From the NCBI GenBank assembly GCA_032821775.1, contig JAVLRN010000003.1:2046001-2110000 (forward strand): 64,000 bases of DNA. Reading direction: 5' to 3'. The notes under the pieces were generated by a model. The model saw only the letters and a list, made by a program, of their open reading frames with translations. It ran no database searches and was not told the origin of the DNA. Positions 34,299-45,865 of the stretch are shown in pieces (position 1 is the first letter of the stretch; the number at the start of each line of letters is the position of its first letter). Source of the stretch: Sanguinoderma infundibulare (Eukaryota; Basidiomycota; Agaricomycetes; Polyporales; Polyporaceae). Position numbers and translations under genes: made by a program.

Positions 34299-34993
34299 GA
34301 CTCCGTATGAGGGTGTCTCTTGACATCTTCCGTCCGCTGAAACCAACGCCCAAATATCATCATAAGCACATCGTGTTCCACGAGTACCGGGTAGATCATG
34401 GTACCTTGCAATGGAAGGGTCATGTCGGCCCCCGAGGCGATGGAATGAGACAAACGGGGTGGGTTCCGCCGATGGATGTTGCTACCTGTGCGTCTAGAGA
34501 AGGGTTCTTGGGGCAGGGCTGGTGCTTCTCGCGGTGCATCCAGAAATGCCGTGCGTGCTTCTGTAGACCAGCTGGGTTCTGGCCGTCAGCGATCTGCTGT
34601 AAATAGGTACATAGTCGTCTGTCGTTATCCACAGGGATGATCGACCGCATGCAACTGTTCGACACAGTAGCATCGAATGTCTGCAGACGCCTGCTTGTCA
34701 ATAAGCGGGTCGGGATAGGTCCCTCAATCCATTGCATCCGGGCTTTCGCCGGGTCCCCAGAGTGCAAGGGGACGGCTCGATTATCCGAGTGCCTGCATGT
34801 GCCTGCTGCTTGATGTCGACCGTTGAGCATCGTCAGATCTGATCGGGAGCCGGTGTGATCGTGTGAATGAGAGCTGGTTGCGCAATGGACAACCTTCTCC
34901 GCCTGCTCGATCATCTGGCTGCCTGCATTCACAGACCGAGCCGTCGCCTGGCGCAATGCCTGAGCGTCTAGAACATTGTCCTTTACCTCCACC
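34299..34993. other. Intergenic, no gene assigned
   Basis: A minus-strand open frame of 191 codons spans 34420-34995 but shows no domain and overlaps the start of the GILT gene, so it is not annotated. The rest is the 3' flank of MIX23 and the promoter side of the next gene. Confidence 0.45.
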
Positions 34994-35869
34994 ATGCTCG
35001 CCGCGGCCCTTGTAGCTTTCTCAACCCTGGCTGTTCTCCCGTCTGTCTACGCCAGGATCCTCCATCCTTTGATCGTCCAGTCCAGCGGAGCGTGGTCTGG
35101 AGCCGAGGATGCCGTCAAAGTCCCTGTAGTCCTGGGCGTGATGAGTGGATGTCCGGATGCCATCCTATGTGAGAGCGTCTTTGATCGCGTCCTGCAACGC
35201 GTCGGAGACAAAGTCAACCTGAATCTGACATTCATCGGACAGTGAGCGAATCACTCACCGCCATGCATAACCTAAACACTGAGCATCCACCAGGCTGAAT
35301 CCCTCGGAACCTGACTTCGGGGTGACGTGCATGCATGGACCGAACGAGTGCGCTGGCAACGTGCAGGAGCTGTGCGCCATCAAGTACGCGCCGGTTGAGC
35401 GGTGGTGGGCCTTCGTCCAGTGTCAGAACTTCCAGGGACGTTACGAGGTCGGCAAACCCGAGACGGCTCTCAAGTGCGCAAACACGGCCGAGCTAGACTG
35501 GGAACACAGTGGTGTTGGTGCCTGTGCAGGGTTGAGCGGTGACGGCAAAGGTGCAGAAGGGATACGCCTCTTACGACACAATGTCCAGGAGACGAAGCTC
35601 ATGGGGATCGAGTGAGTAATGGGAGTGAGACTTTGACCGTTGACCTGACGATGCGCCCGTTGCGCCCATAGGAAAAGCTGCACGGTAATAATCAATGGGA
35701 AGCAGGTCTGCATCCGGGATGGAGCGTGGAAACAGTGCGAGGTTAGGACTCACTTGGTTCTTCATTGCTTTGACGCTGACGTTCCGACGGAACATCTTAG
35801 GGCGGACATTCTCCTGCCGATTTCATCAGGCAAATTGAAGAGGAGTACAGCAAACTGAATCAGGGTTGA
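34994..35869 (+). CDS. GILT-family secreted/vacuolar thiol reductase-like protein
   Basis: The start is the ATG at 34994-34996, opening a signal peptide (MLAAALVAFSTLAVLPSVYA). The stop is at 35867-35869. Introns by eye lie after 35240, after 35610 and after 35740. The GILT signature CQHGxxECxxNxxxxC is present as CMHGPNECAGNVQELC. The active-site region reads GVMSGCPDAILCESVF: the first Cys of the usual CPxC is kept but the second is Ala, so a normal CXXC dithiol exchange centre is missing, with another Cys three residues later. The remaining cysteines (VQCQNF, KCANTAELDWEHSGVGAC, SCTVIINGKQVC, KQCEGG) are in family-like positions. In animals GILT reduces disulfides in lysosomes; fungal members may work in vacuole or outside the cell. 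Reductase activity here is uncertain. Confidence 0.83.
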
Positions 35870-35953
35870 GCGGCGGCAGGGGTCGAGCACCATGTACGTG
35901 AGCTGGACTTCGCGAGAGATGCAGAGAATGTCTATTTGTACAACAGTTGAACA

Positions 35954-36375
35954 TTAGCCACCCAACAGTAGCTCGTATCCTATGATAACGAGGTTCAGTC
36001 CTATTAGCGGTACTGCAACGGATGTCTCAGTTACGACTCGACATGACGAAGGACGAGACATACTCCGCATGAGCGTCCTGACGGCGCTGATGAGGTTTAT
36101 CAACCGTCCCTTGACTCCGATGTCTTGTCCCGCCGAGTAACCCTGTTGGTCGTATTGCTGGACGTATGGCTGACCGAAGCCTTGGTTCGACGGTTGTACT
36201 TGTGCGGTTCCCCAGCCGACTGTTGAGAGGGCCAAAGTGGGCGAGTCCATGAGCAGAGGTTCGAGGATACAGAAGTCCGGAACGTACTTCGTGCGAGGAA
36301 CCGGTCCTCGCTGAGCACAGCCATGGCATTGATGAGTAGCAAGGAGACATAGAGGAGCCGTCCAAGGCCCAACAT
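35954..36375 (-). CDS. YOS1: YOS1 / IER3IP1 homologue, ER-Golgi transport membrane protein
   Basis: The start is the ATG at 36373-36375 and the stop at 35954-35956. Exons read MLGLGRLLYVSLLLINAMAV with LSEDRFLAR, then GWGTAQVQPSNQGFG with a Gln/Tyr-rich insert, GVKGRLINLISAVRTLMR, and IPLIGLNLVIIGYELLLGG. These are the diagnostic N-terminal helix with LSEDRFLARIGW and C-terminal INLISAVRTLMRIPL block of Yos1. The protein is about 100 residues with two membrane helices. Yos1 binds Yip1-Yif1 and is needed for COPII vesicle transport from ER to Golgi. The longer Gln/Tyr insert between the halves is usual in filamentous fungi. It is divergent from the uL22m gene, with 152 bp between start codons. 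Confidence 0.92.
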
Positions 36376-36527
36376 TACGGTGCTCGAGCCTCTGGGCGAG
36401 GAGAGTGGTGGTGGACGTGTCGGAGGTCGAGTGTTGGGTAGGCGCCGGGACGTGGAACGCGGGTCGCGTGGCCGCAGGAGGCGCTTGCATCCTTGCCTCC
36501 TAGACCTCATCGCCCTCTCGTTCTGTC
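36376..36527. promoter_or_regulatory. Short bidirectional promoter between YOS1 and mitochondrial uL22
   Basis: Only 152 bp separate the two ATGs, so both core promoters and 5' leaders must share this space. No TATA box is evident; it is GC-rich, as in housekeeping promoters. Confidence 0.5.
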
Positions 36528-37535
36528 ATGCAGGCTGTCGGAGGGAGCCTCCGTGCTGGTGTGTACCATATACTTCCAAACATCGCTTCAATACTGACCG
36601 TGGTCCATAGCCAGCAGAGTGGCCTTGACGGCCCCCGCTTTCAACGTTGCGTCCAGCTCGCGTGTGTTGCAGGTTCAAGTTGTTCAACGCCGCCAGTGCG
36701 TGTGCTCGTCGATTATAACACGCCAATTTCCTATTTACGTGCTCGCTCTCCAGTGCATCCTTACGTATGCCCAACTTCAAAAGCCCCATGCAATGGCTTC
36801 GCGAATCCCTCTCGCCAAACATCCGTGAGCAAAACACGGAGGAGGAAATCGATGCTGCTCGCCGGCAAGCTGCTGAGAAGGGCCAGCTTGGAGTCTTTGA
36901 ATCGGTTCCGACAGTAGAGGGTGGAGAGGAGGCGGAGGCCGTGCCTGCGTGGAAGAAAAAGACCTACACAGAGGTGTGTCATACCTTCCTACGACCTGTG
37001 TGGGATGTGTTGTCGAGCCCCCTGCAGCATAAATACTCGACGGCCAACTTCAAAATCTCCCACCGCAAGCTGAACCTGCTCAGCCGGCAGATCGCCGGCA
37101 AGCCCATCGACCACGCCATCCTCCAGATGATGTTCAGCGAGAAGCGCGCAAGTAAACGCATTAAGAGTATGCTGGTCGTGGCCAAATCCCATGCTGTCAA
37201 GCTCAAGAGCCTTGACGAGGGCAGACTCACCGTCGGTGCGCATTCACGGCATTGTTTCTGCCCTTTCAATTACTGAGCATCGTTTGCGTCGCTCAGCGGA
37301 GTCTTGGGTTACGAAGGGCCCTAACCAACTCAAGCGGCATGACATAAAGGGTCGTGGACGCACCGGTGTGAAAGTGCATCCACACTCGCGTTTGCATGTT
37401 GTATTGAGGGAAGGAAAGACGAGGGCAGAGTTGCGTGCGGAGGAGAGGCAGAGGAAGCTGGGCAAGATCAGGTCGGCTGGCCTCGTCAGAGAGGATGTTC
37501 CTCTCCGCAACCCTGGTGCGACGTGGGCATGGTAG
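36528..37535 (+). CDS. Mitochondrial large-subunit ribosomal protein uL22m (MRPL22)
   Basis: The start is the ATG at 36528; the stop is at 37533-37535. The first exons give a typical mitochondrial presequence (MQAVGGSLRAASRVALTAP, then VQVVQRRHASLRMPNF). It is rich in Arg, Ser and Ala with no acids. The RRHASL junction is made by the intron that begins at the gtgcgtgtgctcg donor near 36696. The mature part contains the uL22 core: FKISHRKLNLLSRQIAGKPI, DHAILQMMFSEKRASKRIKS, ML and then GPNQLKRHDIKGRGRTGVKV and HPHSRLHVVLREGK. These correspond to the ribosomal exit-tunnel loop and the RNA-binding end. It acts in the mitochondrial 54S/39S subunit. Intron frames are consistent throughout. Confidence 0.9.
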
Positions 37536-37754
37536 AGGACTCATACATCTCGCGTATACTATATACACTACCGATAATATACGGGCACTACTTTGATGCA
37601 GGCGTGCAGACGCGCGAGTGTAGATGTCGGTGTGCGTATGCGCATGCGCAGCGGGAGAGAGGAGTGCTATTTCCGGCGACGCGCCACGACACGCTCGCGC
37701 TAAAGCACACTTGGTCGTGGACCACGTCCTCGTTTCCTCCGTTTCCCCCATACC

Positions 37755-39519
37755 ATGCCGTGGCACTGGCGGGCCGACTTCTCGCTCCTTCTGTCTGTAT
37801 TCCTTCTCCCGCTATGCACTGGTGCCGCTAATTCGTTTGAAAACACCGCGATCGTCCGCACCGTCGAGCTCGGAGGCGCGCTAGTGCACGTCACGACCAC
37901 GTATGCAGTCAAGGCGCTCGAGGACGGGTCTAGTGTCTACACGATCGCGCTCGGGGAGCAGGAACACGCGAAAACGAGCTGGCTGGAGGCGAAGCTGAAG
38001 GGCCAGACGGAGAGGTTGCCGTTGGAGGACTTTGGATATCACCGGGATAGGTATGTGCTGCGGTTAACCTTACTATGCTCGACCAGTTGTAACGTGGGCA
38101 TGTTGCGCTGCCAGTGGTGTCTACTTGTATACGGTCGAGCTGCCAAAGGTTCTGAACGCGAACCAGACGACCAACCTTGTGATCGAGACGGTCCAGACGC
38201 ACGCGACCTACCCTTGGCCCGAGGAGGCAGCACAAAACGAGCCCCAGTCCCTCAAGTACCACTCCGAGCTCTTCGTTCTGAGCCCGTACAAGACCGCTGT
38301 TCAGCGCACAAAGATTAGGTATGCACTCCATGCAGCAACTGTATAGCTCGTCGTATGAATGCCCCTGGACATCAGGTCACCGAGTCCCCAAGTTCACTCG
38401 TACACATCTCCTGAAGATGTTGGGTTCACGACCGACGCGGTGGTGACCAAGTCTGGCTCGACCATCACATACGGCCCTTTCTATGACATTCCGCCTTCCG
38501 CCAGCCAGGACTTTGTGGACAAGAAGCAGACGGAGATCGTTCTGCACTATGCATTCGACTACCCTGTTTTGGAAATCACCAAACTTGAGCGGGCGGCGGA
38601 GATCAGCCACTGGGGAGCGAACCTCAACATCCAGGACAATATCTACCTCCACAACGCTGGTCCTCGGTAGGGTCCTCGTTGTCCGGCGTGGGCCTCCATC
38701 AACTGACTACCGTCATTCATTCACCAGTTTGAAGGGGCACTTTTCTCGTCTCGAACATCAGTCCCAGGCTTATTTCGGCAAGGCTGCGCCACACGTTCTC
38801 CCTTCTCTCCAGCTCCATCTCCCCGCCGGAATCCATTCAGTATACTACTACGACTTGGTCGGCAATGTGTCCACCTCTGCACTGCGCACGACCCCATCTG
38901 TAGCGAAGGGCGCCGAAGCTAGCCGGTTCTCAGTTCTTGAGATGCGCCCGCGGTACCCCCTCATGGGCGGCTGGAACTACAGCTTCACCCTAGGATGGGA
39001 CGCGCCGCTTGAGGATTACGTCGGCTACGACAGTAAAACGGGCAAATACGTCGTCGGAGTGCCTGTCATGACGGTCATTCCTGGTACGGTTGTCGACGAG
39101 GCTGAGGTCAAGATTGTTTTGCCTGAGGGCGCGACGTAAGCTGTGCAGTTCAAGATGAAAAAAAAAAAGATTGTCTGCTGACTGGTGTTGCTTGACAGTG
39201 ACATTGACTACTATGCGCCCTACCCTGCGCTTTCCGAGAGCATCTCCACGCACATCTCGTACCTGGATACAATTGGCCGCCCGAAGGTGACTCTGAAGTA
39301 CCAGCAGCTTACTGACAAACATGGCGGTATCATCTACGTAAGTTGCGACGCCACTTTCGGGCCTCGTGCCGTAGCTCATCATATTTGCTTCAGATCACCT
39401 ACAAGGTGCCGTTCGGTGCGCACTTGCGGAAGACGGTCGCCGTCGCGACAGCGTTCCTGGGTTTCTTCGCGCTTGGCCTCGCCGTGAAGCGGGTAGATGT
39501 CCGCATCCGGAGGAAGTGA
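37755..39519 (+). CDS. OST1: Ribophorin I / OST1, oligosaccharyltransferase subunit
   Basis: The start is the ATG at 37755 with a signal peptide (MPWHWRADFSLLLSVFLLPL, then CTGA). The stop is at 39517-39519. Family blocks in order: FENTAIVRTVELGGALVHVT, VLNANQTTNLVIETV, SELFVLSPYKTAVQRTKIR, ITYGPFYDIPPSASQDF, AAEISHWGANLNIQDNIYLH, the luminal PRYPLMGGWNYSFTLGWDAP block, and a final membrane helix VAVATAFLGFFALGLAVK followed by a basic tail. OST1 is a luminal, single-pass ER subunit of the N-glycosylation complex that presents nascent chains to the catalytic STT3. At least five short introns are present. A poly-A run at 39158-39168 lies in the intron after 39138. Confidence 0.94.
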
Positions 39520-39660
39520 TTGTATTTCCTAGGCTGATATCCGAATATAACTTAATACTCGCGCTCGTGCCCCGAGAGATGGATTCTAGGTGGCATTGGT
39601 AAAACATGATTTTATAGGTGCGTTCAGCGTCATTTCTCCCTTTACTCAGCCCTTCGGTTG

Positions 39661-40442
39661 CTATTGAAGCTGTGCACCGTGAAAGGCGTGCACCCAGGCG
39701 GCGGCGGCGAACTGTCAAAGAAAATGCAATGTATATCAGTCAGTGGCTTGATATAGTTGTGGGTGCGGACGCGAGCTCAGGGATCGGACCGCACGCGTCC
39801 GCATCGAGAACTCGATGAACAGGGACGGGACACGTACCATTGGAGGAAGAGGAACATGCCGCGGAGGCCGTTGACGTCGTCGCACGAATAGAACAGACCC
39901 TGGTTGTTCTGCGCGCCGTTGTCGTAAAAGAGCATCGTGCCCTGCCACCGCCAGCGGCCCCCGGGGACCCCGGCCTGTTTTGGGCCGACGATCATCTGAA
40001 GGGGCATCTGGGCGGAACCGGTCGAGTTGTGGACGTTGACGGGGAGGATGGTGGAGTCGTTGTGGTAGTGCCAGAGCTGGTTCTGGTGGATGTAGAAGAG
40101 CGGGGGAGACTTGTTGCGGTACATGGTCGCGTTCCCCGGGTTGCCTATGAGTGCCGGGGTCAATGGTCAATGGTCAATGGGTAGGTGGGTATGCTGCTTG
40201 TGGCGATGGAGCGACAGCTGACCTCGCGTAGCGCTGATGGACAGGTAGAAGGGCCTGTGGTCCGCTGTGCCCTGCGTTGATGCTGGGCCCAGTCCTTCGA
40301 GATAGGACAGTCCGGGGACGAGGTTGCCGATCGAGGACCAGGCGGTGATGCCTTCGAAGGACGGCATCGCTGCGACCCATGTGGCGAGCGAGGTTAGGAA
40401 GGATACCAGCGCGAGTCGGACGAGCATCGCTGCGAGGGGCAT
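39661..40442 (-). CDS. Small secreted protein of unknown function
   Basis: The start is the ATG at 40440-40442 (MPLAAMLVRLALVSFLTSLA), a strong signal peptide likely cleaved after WVAA. The stop is at 39661-39663. Three exons join MPSFEGITAWSSIGNLVPGL, then GNPGNATMYRNKSPPLFYIH and QNQLWHYHNDSTILPVNVH, and, past an intron, a short end FAAAAWVHAFHGAQLQ. Mature length is about 185 residues. Several N-x-S/T sites are visible (NAT, NKS, NDS, NST), so it is probably N-glycosylated. Only one or two cysteines (FYSCDD) are present, so it is not a typical Cys-rich effector. Trp-rich blocks (GGRWRWQGTML) suggest a folded beta-rich domain. I do not recognise a family. Confidence 0.75.
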
Positions 40443-40944
40443 GCTAGGCTACGGGCTACAGGTCGGTCGGTCGGTGCGACGGCGCGATCGTTGCTTGCTG
40501 TCGGGTCATGCGATATATATCGTCGACTCTCGGAGAATCCACGCGGGCGCGTAGAGGGACCTACGTCGTGGCCACGCATGCAGGTCACGACCGGAAGAAT
40601 CCCGTAGAGACAAGCTTTCCGAGGCGTCTGTGAGGAATCGAGCCGTAGCATTGCTTCCGCATGTTCTATACAGCGACCTGTCCAGGTGACGAGGCTCTCG
40701 GCCGTCGATCAAGGACCAGGAAGGACGCAGGATAATCCAAGGTGATGTTTCGGAAGGAGGGGAGAGAAGCACGTGATCGTGTTGTTGATTGTTCAAACAA
40801 CGCGTGGAGCGGAGTGGCGGAGTTGCGATGAGCGTGCTTGAACTTGGGTCCTTTCCACCACTCATCCTCAACTTGATCCATAACTTATCTTTTCTTGCTA
40901 TGCTTGCTTGAGCCACACGACTCTTTACTGTATTGTATAGCGTG

Positions 40945-42024
40945 ATGGACAAATTCGTCACTGTCAAGAAGCCAACCACGGTCAACCTCAACAGCAAACG
41001 AGCAACCGGGAGCAAGTCCGAGCGCCAGAAGTTCAGATACAACCCGTACGGCGTGAGCAGGAGCAACGAGCGCAAGTTTGAAGACTGGAAAGACAAGAAG
41101 CGGACGGAGAGGTTGTTCAATGACCGTAACGTAAACCCCTTTGCCGAGATGATCTGACTCGCGTGCGCGACGCAGGATTCTCGCGCCATTGGCGAAGGAA
41201 GGCCAACCAGTTGGGCAATCGAAGCCGTCCTCATCAGCACTCACGAAGCATGTTCTGAACACCCTCAAGGACGAGTCGAACCCGATTACCCACTCGAACA
41301 TATACCTCCGTTCGGGTGCGTCTGTTCAAGGTTCCGTCGCTCCCACGCTGGGCACTCCACACGTGCAGAACACAGTGTGGTTCCCAGACTCAAGGAATCG
41401 TGGGCACATAAGCTGCAAGGCACCAGTCTAGCTAATTGACCGAACGCCTTTCCCTCTGGCCCCCATGACGTATGAACCGACTGCTTATGGCCGTATAGAT
41501 CACATATGCTCCGCGGCGACTGGTCACCAGCAGTCCGACGGACGAGGCCCACGCAAGGGCTATCTTGAAATCCGGAGAGACAAGCTGGCAAAGCAGCTAC
41601 CAGAAACGTCAACGGAAGTCCTGCGCAACGTCCGAGTGTACATCAACGGATACTTGGAAGACACGACGGACATCGAGATGAAACGCATCGTCACGATCGC
41701 TGGCGGTCAAGTCATGTATGTTTCATCCTTCCGCATGATCATGATTTCGGGATGGGCTGACACTTGGAATGTTGACGCAGGCATACGGCTTCCGGAGCGA
41801 CCCATATTTTGACTTCCCAGCAGCTGAGCGGAGCGAAGACACACAAATTTCTAACGTCGAAGTCCAAGGGGATCGTGCATGTGGTCCGGCCGGATTGGAT
41901 CACAGACAGCATCAAGGCAGGGAAGCGATTGTCCGAGAAGGATTATGCGGTCGTCAAAGCTGCGAATATGTTGAAGATTACAGACATGTTCGGTGCGGGA
42001 CCATCTCGGACGCGATGCGGTTGA
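40945..42024 (+). CDS. REV1-like protein with BRCT domain but no polymerase domain
   Basis: The start is the ATG at 40945 (MDKFVTVKKPTTVNLNSKRA); the stop is at 42022-42024. The N-terminal part resembles REV1: FRYNPYGVSRSNERKFEDW, KDKKRTER and then KPSSSALTKHVLNTLKDESN. The BRCT domain follows: VLRNVRVYINGYLEDTTDIE, MKRIVTIAGGQVMHTASGAT, HILTSQQLSGAKTHKFL and VHVVRPDWITDSIKAGKRLS, with the conserved Trp in the RPDWI motif. The intron at about 41709-41780 makes GGQVMH. After BRCT the protein runs some 30 residues (KITDMFGAGPSRTR) and stops. Full REV1 continues into a Y-family deoxycytidyl transferase, and the next 350 bases show none. The joining of exon 1 to ILAPLAKEG is uncertain. A nuclear BRCT adapter in DNA-damage tolerance is likely. 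Confidence 0.72.
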
Positions 42025-42372
42025 AGCATATTTACGAGGCGGGTGGAGTGGACCGGGCGACGATGTATGGACTGCTATTGAATGTATCCGTTAATTCCCA
42101 CATCTATTTTCTGTGTCGTAAGCATTGTAGATAGATCCGCCTCGGTGTGAGTATCATGGTTACGGGCAGGAGGAGTATATGAAAGATCCCGGGGAAAGGA
42201 ACGAGATGCCTGGAAGCGGTGTATGGGGCCCGATATGGATCTGTGACGGCGATGGGCGGCTGAGGAGCGGGAGAAAGACTTGGGGAGCCATTCCAAGCCT
42301 TCGCAGTCAGGAGCAGCGCATCCTCGCCCTTGTCACTCCTTTCTCTTCTCTCCTTTCTCCAGTAGACAGCCC

Positions 42373-45300
42373 ATGCATATCCTCACGCCAAATCACATCC
42401 AGCTTGTCTCTGCTTGCTACCCTCCTTCGTCTGCCCTTCTGACTGCCGGCCCCGACTACTCACCCAACTCTCAAGAACTCTCTCGTCTAACGTACTATGC
42501 TGCGAACCGTCCAGGGAAGATCAGCAAGCTTGGGAGTGAGCTGGAGAAGCGCATAAAGGCGGACAGCAGAAGGGCCGCGGCCGGAAACACCAGGGCACGA
42601 GCGTATGTCTTGCATTCATTCTAGAAGATATCTGCTAGAACATACAGCCCCGCAGGTCGCTTCTGATCACACTGGCCATATTCAAGGCCATTGCAGCGGA
42701 ATGTCGCAGAGACTTGGCGCAGCTTTCGCCATCTCTACTGGCTTCTGTCAATGCTACACTGTCCGCACTACCGACAGACCTTGAAATCGCGGCACGAGCG
42801 GCCACAGTGGTACGTCCCCCTTGTCACGCGACACCGAGCACTTCCTGTATCTTCTCTTCAGTTCACTGCATGGACAACCTACACCGATGGCCTCGTAATT
42901 GGTGGCGATCAGAGAGTCACGGAGGACTACATGTCCTGCCTTCGCCACTTCGCGCGGCTCAGTCACATCGATCTTACCGACTATGAAACTCGAAATCGGT
43001 GGGTGTCATGATCCGCGCTTATACTTCCAGGCTCTGTATGCTAATCCTGAATGCCACGTTAGCACGCGACTCGTTGGCCTGGCTGCTCTTGCCAACGCGG
43101 TTAACTCGGAAGCTCTGTTCCACTCCCAGACCCATTTCTTGCATCAAGTGCAGGTCCTTATGCGCGCCATCCTTCCACTGTTCTTGCAAGTCGACGTGCA
43201 AATATTAGACCATCAGTGAGTTTCAACGGTAATCTCGCGTAGAATCGTATTGTTTATAGGCTTCGCAGACTGGCGGACATCAAAGTGCAGCCAAACTCTC
43301 CCATTCTCGACGAGTTCCGTTCGCGGCCAAGGGTGGAGCGGAGAGCTGCCTCGATTCACCTGCATATAGACGGCGACCAAGGCCCGACTTCTGCGGACGT
43401 AGCTAACACCGCACTACGCGCGACCTCGTCCCTATTGTCACACACAAACGGCTTCCAGGCTTCTGCTGTGGTCAAGGCGTCTCTCGACACCCTTGATGAA
43501 AAAGGCGGATGGGATCAGGTAGAGCACTGTCGCTGGCTTGCCGAAAAGTCTGCAGAATGGACGCAGTACCAGTACCGCTATGGTATCCCTACCCGCTTGG
43601 TGGAGTGTTTGGCGGAGGGTCAAGATGCGCCACAACCAACTGCGAGGCACTCGGCCCTGGCCGCGATGGTGATGACCGTCTTCACGTCCTCGACGCCGCT
43701 GGTCAACCTCTCCACATCCGACATCATCGCCAGTCTCATCTCCATTGCTCTACGGCGAATAACGATATCGTCCGAGGACTCGCTCCTACCTGCTCTGGTC
43801 CAGTGCATATCGTCATTGGGCACGCACGTCTATTACGCCGACCAGATCCAGGACCTCGCCGCGGAGCTTATCAGCCGACTTGTCATCGTGGAAGCGAACG
43901 GAATTCCGGGTGCAGGGAAGGCCAACCTCGAGCAGGCGCGCACACAGGCTGTTCGCTGCCTTCTCGCAGGGCTTCTCGGGCTTATACACGCAGCAGACCT
44001 CCACGACGCGGGAAAGGACCCTGAGGACGAAAAGAAGCCATCCGGCACGGCAGCTGCGATTCCCAGTCTCGCGGAGCCGAGGACGTCTACCGAGGGCCAC
44101 ATCCGCCCTTCCCGTCGGACAAAGGTTACACCGGAGACATGGCAGGATACGCTCTCGCTGCTGTGCGATCGCGACTATGCCGTCCGCTCAGACTATGCGA
44201 GGGCGCTGGTGGAATATGTCGAGACGGAGATTCCGAAGCTGGGAGACAAAACCGACTCTGACGGAGTGAAGCGACCAAGACCTATCGTGGAGGGTCCTTC
44301 ACAACAGGCGAGCACAGTAACAGCTCTGCTGTATGGCGATTCCACGACTCGTTTCCTCAACGCGCTACACGCATATGCCTACGCCCTCGCGACCTCCCCT
44401 GCCCTCGGTCTGCGCAGTCCCCCATCATCACCACAGTGCACAACACCTTCACCCACTGCCAATGGAGACGAGCCCGTTACGTCCGCATCTGAGAAGAGCA
44501 ACGCTGCAACGATGGGTCGGCCGTCGATCAGCTTCCCACCACGCTCTCGCCGTACGTCCCTTGTCATCCGCTTGCTCAAGGACGCTCCCTCGAAGCTCCC
44601 TGTTTCGGGGCCCGTCGCTGCGGAGTTCTCAGACTTTGGCAATATCCTGGCGGTGCTGAGAGCGGTGCACGAGAACCTCCCTGTCCGCAGTCTGCTCATC
44701 GGAGTACCCATGCTCGTTGCGCTCGAGCGCGCGACCCGGGCGGGTGAGGAGTTTGACGCTTCGATTGTCCCGGTCATCCGCTCGATTAAGGAGCTCGTGG
44801 CGAAGACCTGGCTGGTCATAGGGAAGGTTTGGAGTTGCTCTCCCGTTACAGATATCGCGGAGAAGGTGCGTGCCTTGCAGGTGTGTCGTTTGGTCCAGCG
44901 ATTGGCTGACATGTTTTCTGTGGTGCCAGGCACTGTCTGCTCTCCCTCCCGCGGCGCCGCTGCCAAGTCTACCGGACTGGCAGTTCGGGACATTGCAACC
45001 CCCTCAGTCGGCAACACCTTTCCCTGTTAATTTGCAGGTTCGCGGACCGTTGCCGGACATCGATACTGACGCGCTCGTGAATGCCATCTCGGAAAGCCAG
45101 TACGTCCAGGAGGCCACCGGTCTTGGGCAAACAGATATTTTCCGCCGGTTAGACGGCGCAGAGTGGAGCGCAGACAGCGCGTTCCGAGAATGTAAGTTCT
45201 TGTATCTCGACGCTCTGAGCTTCTAGCGTGCTGATCTCCTGTCCGTGTTCCTGCTGCGATCCTGATCACTCGGCTGTCGCTGGCTTGCCTTTGCCCTGTT

Positions 45301-45865
45301 TCGGCCTCGCTTGCGATCGCCGTGCAGCGATGGAAACGAAGCGGCGGTTCGACTCGTTTTCGGGCGACAACCTCTCGCCCCTCGTCAAGGTCGCGCCGAC
45401 GCTGATGCACGCCGAGAACCTCTCGATGCAGAGCCTCGCGCGCTCGGGGCGCGGCGTGGGCGTCACCGACCTGCGTGAGGCGCTCGAGGGCCGGAGCAGC
45501 CTGAGCATGTCGAACCCCAACCTCGCGATGGGCCGCGTGCCGTCTATCTCGACGCTCGACCACAACTCGAGCGTGTTCGCAGAGGGCGGGTTCGCGAGGC
45601 TGACGCCGACACGGTCGCGCCCGCAGCAGCAGCGCGCGAAGCCCCGGCCGGGCGAGGTCAAGGACGTGCTGAACAAGCTGGGGATCGGGAAGACGTCGAA
45701 CGGGAGCGCGATCCTGACAAAGTCGTCGTTCCCGGCGTTGCAGAAGGCGCAGTCGAGGTGGGTGTATCTCGGTGCGGTGCATTGGCGAGAGGGGCTGACA
45801 TAAATGTATGATAACCCCACAGACCCAACAGAAGCCCGCCCGCCTTCCCGCCGTACACAACATGA
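42373..45865 (+). CDS. EFR3-like protein, plasma-membrane anchor of PI4-kinase
   Basis: The start is the ATG at 42373 (MHILTPNHIQLVSACYPPSS); the stop is at 45863-45865 after an intron that follows QKAQSR. EFR3 features: a short N terminus, then SRLTYYAANRPGKISKLGSE (family pattern LTYYA..RP.KL.K.G), basic residues EKRIKADSRRAAAGN for lipid contact, and HEAT-like helices such as SLLITLAIFKAIAAECRRDL, YMSCLRHFARLSHIDL and RLVGLAALANAVNSEALF. The long exon 43285-45030 carries most of the armadillo-type solenoid; the tail is Ser-rich and disordered (SLSMSNPNLAMG). Yeast Efr3 recruits Ypp1 and Stt4 to cortical patches to make PI4P. Length is roughly 1000 residues. The family is well supported; exon edges beyond the main exon are approximate. 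Confidence 0.85.

Noticed and set aside
34420..34995. Minus-strand open frame of 191 codons
   Set aside because: No domain or signal, overlaps the start of the GILT gene, and codon use looks non-coding.
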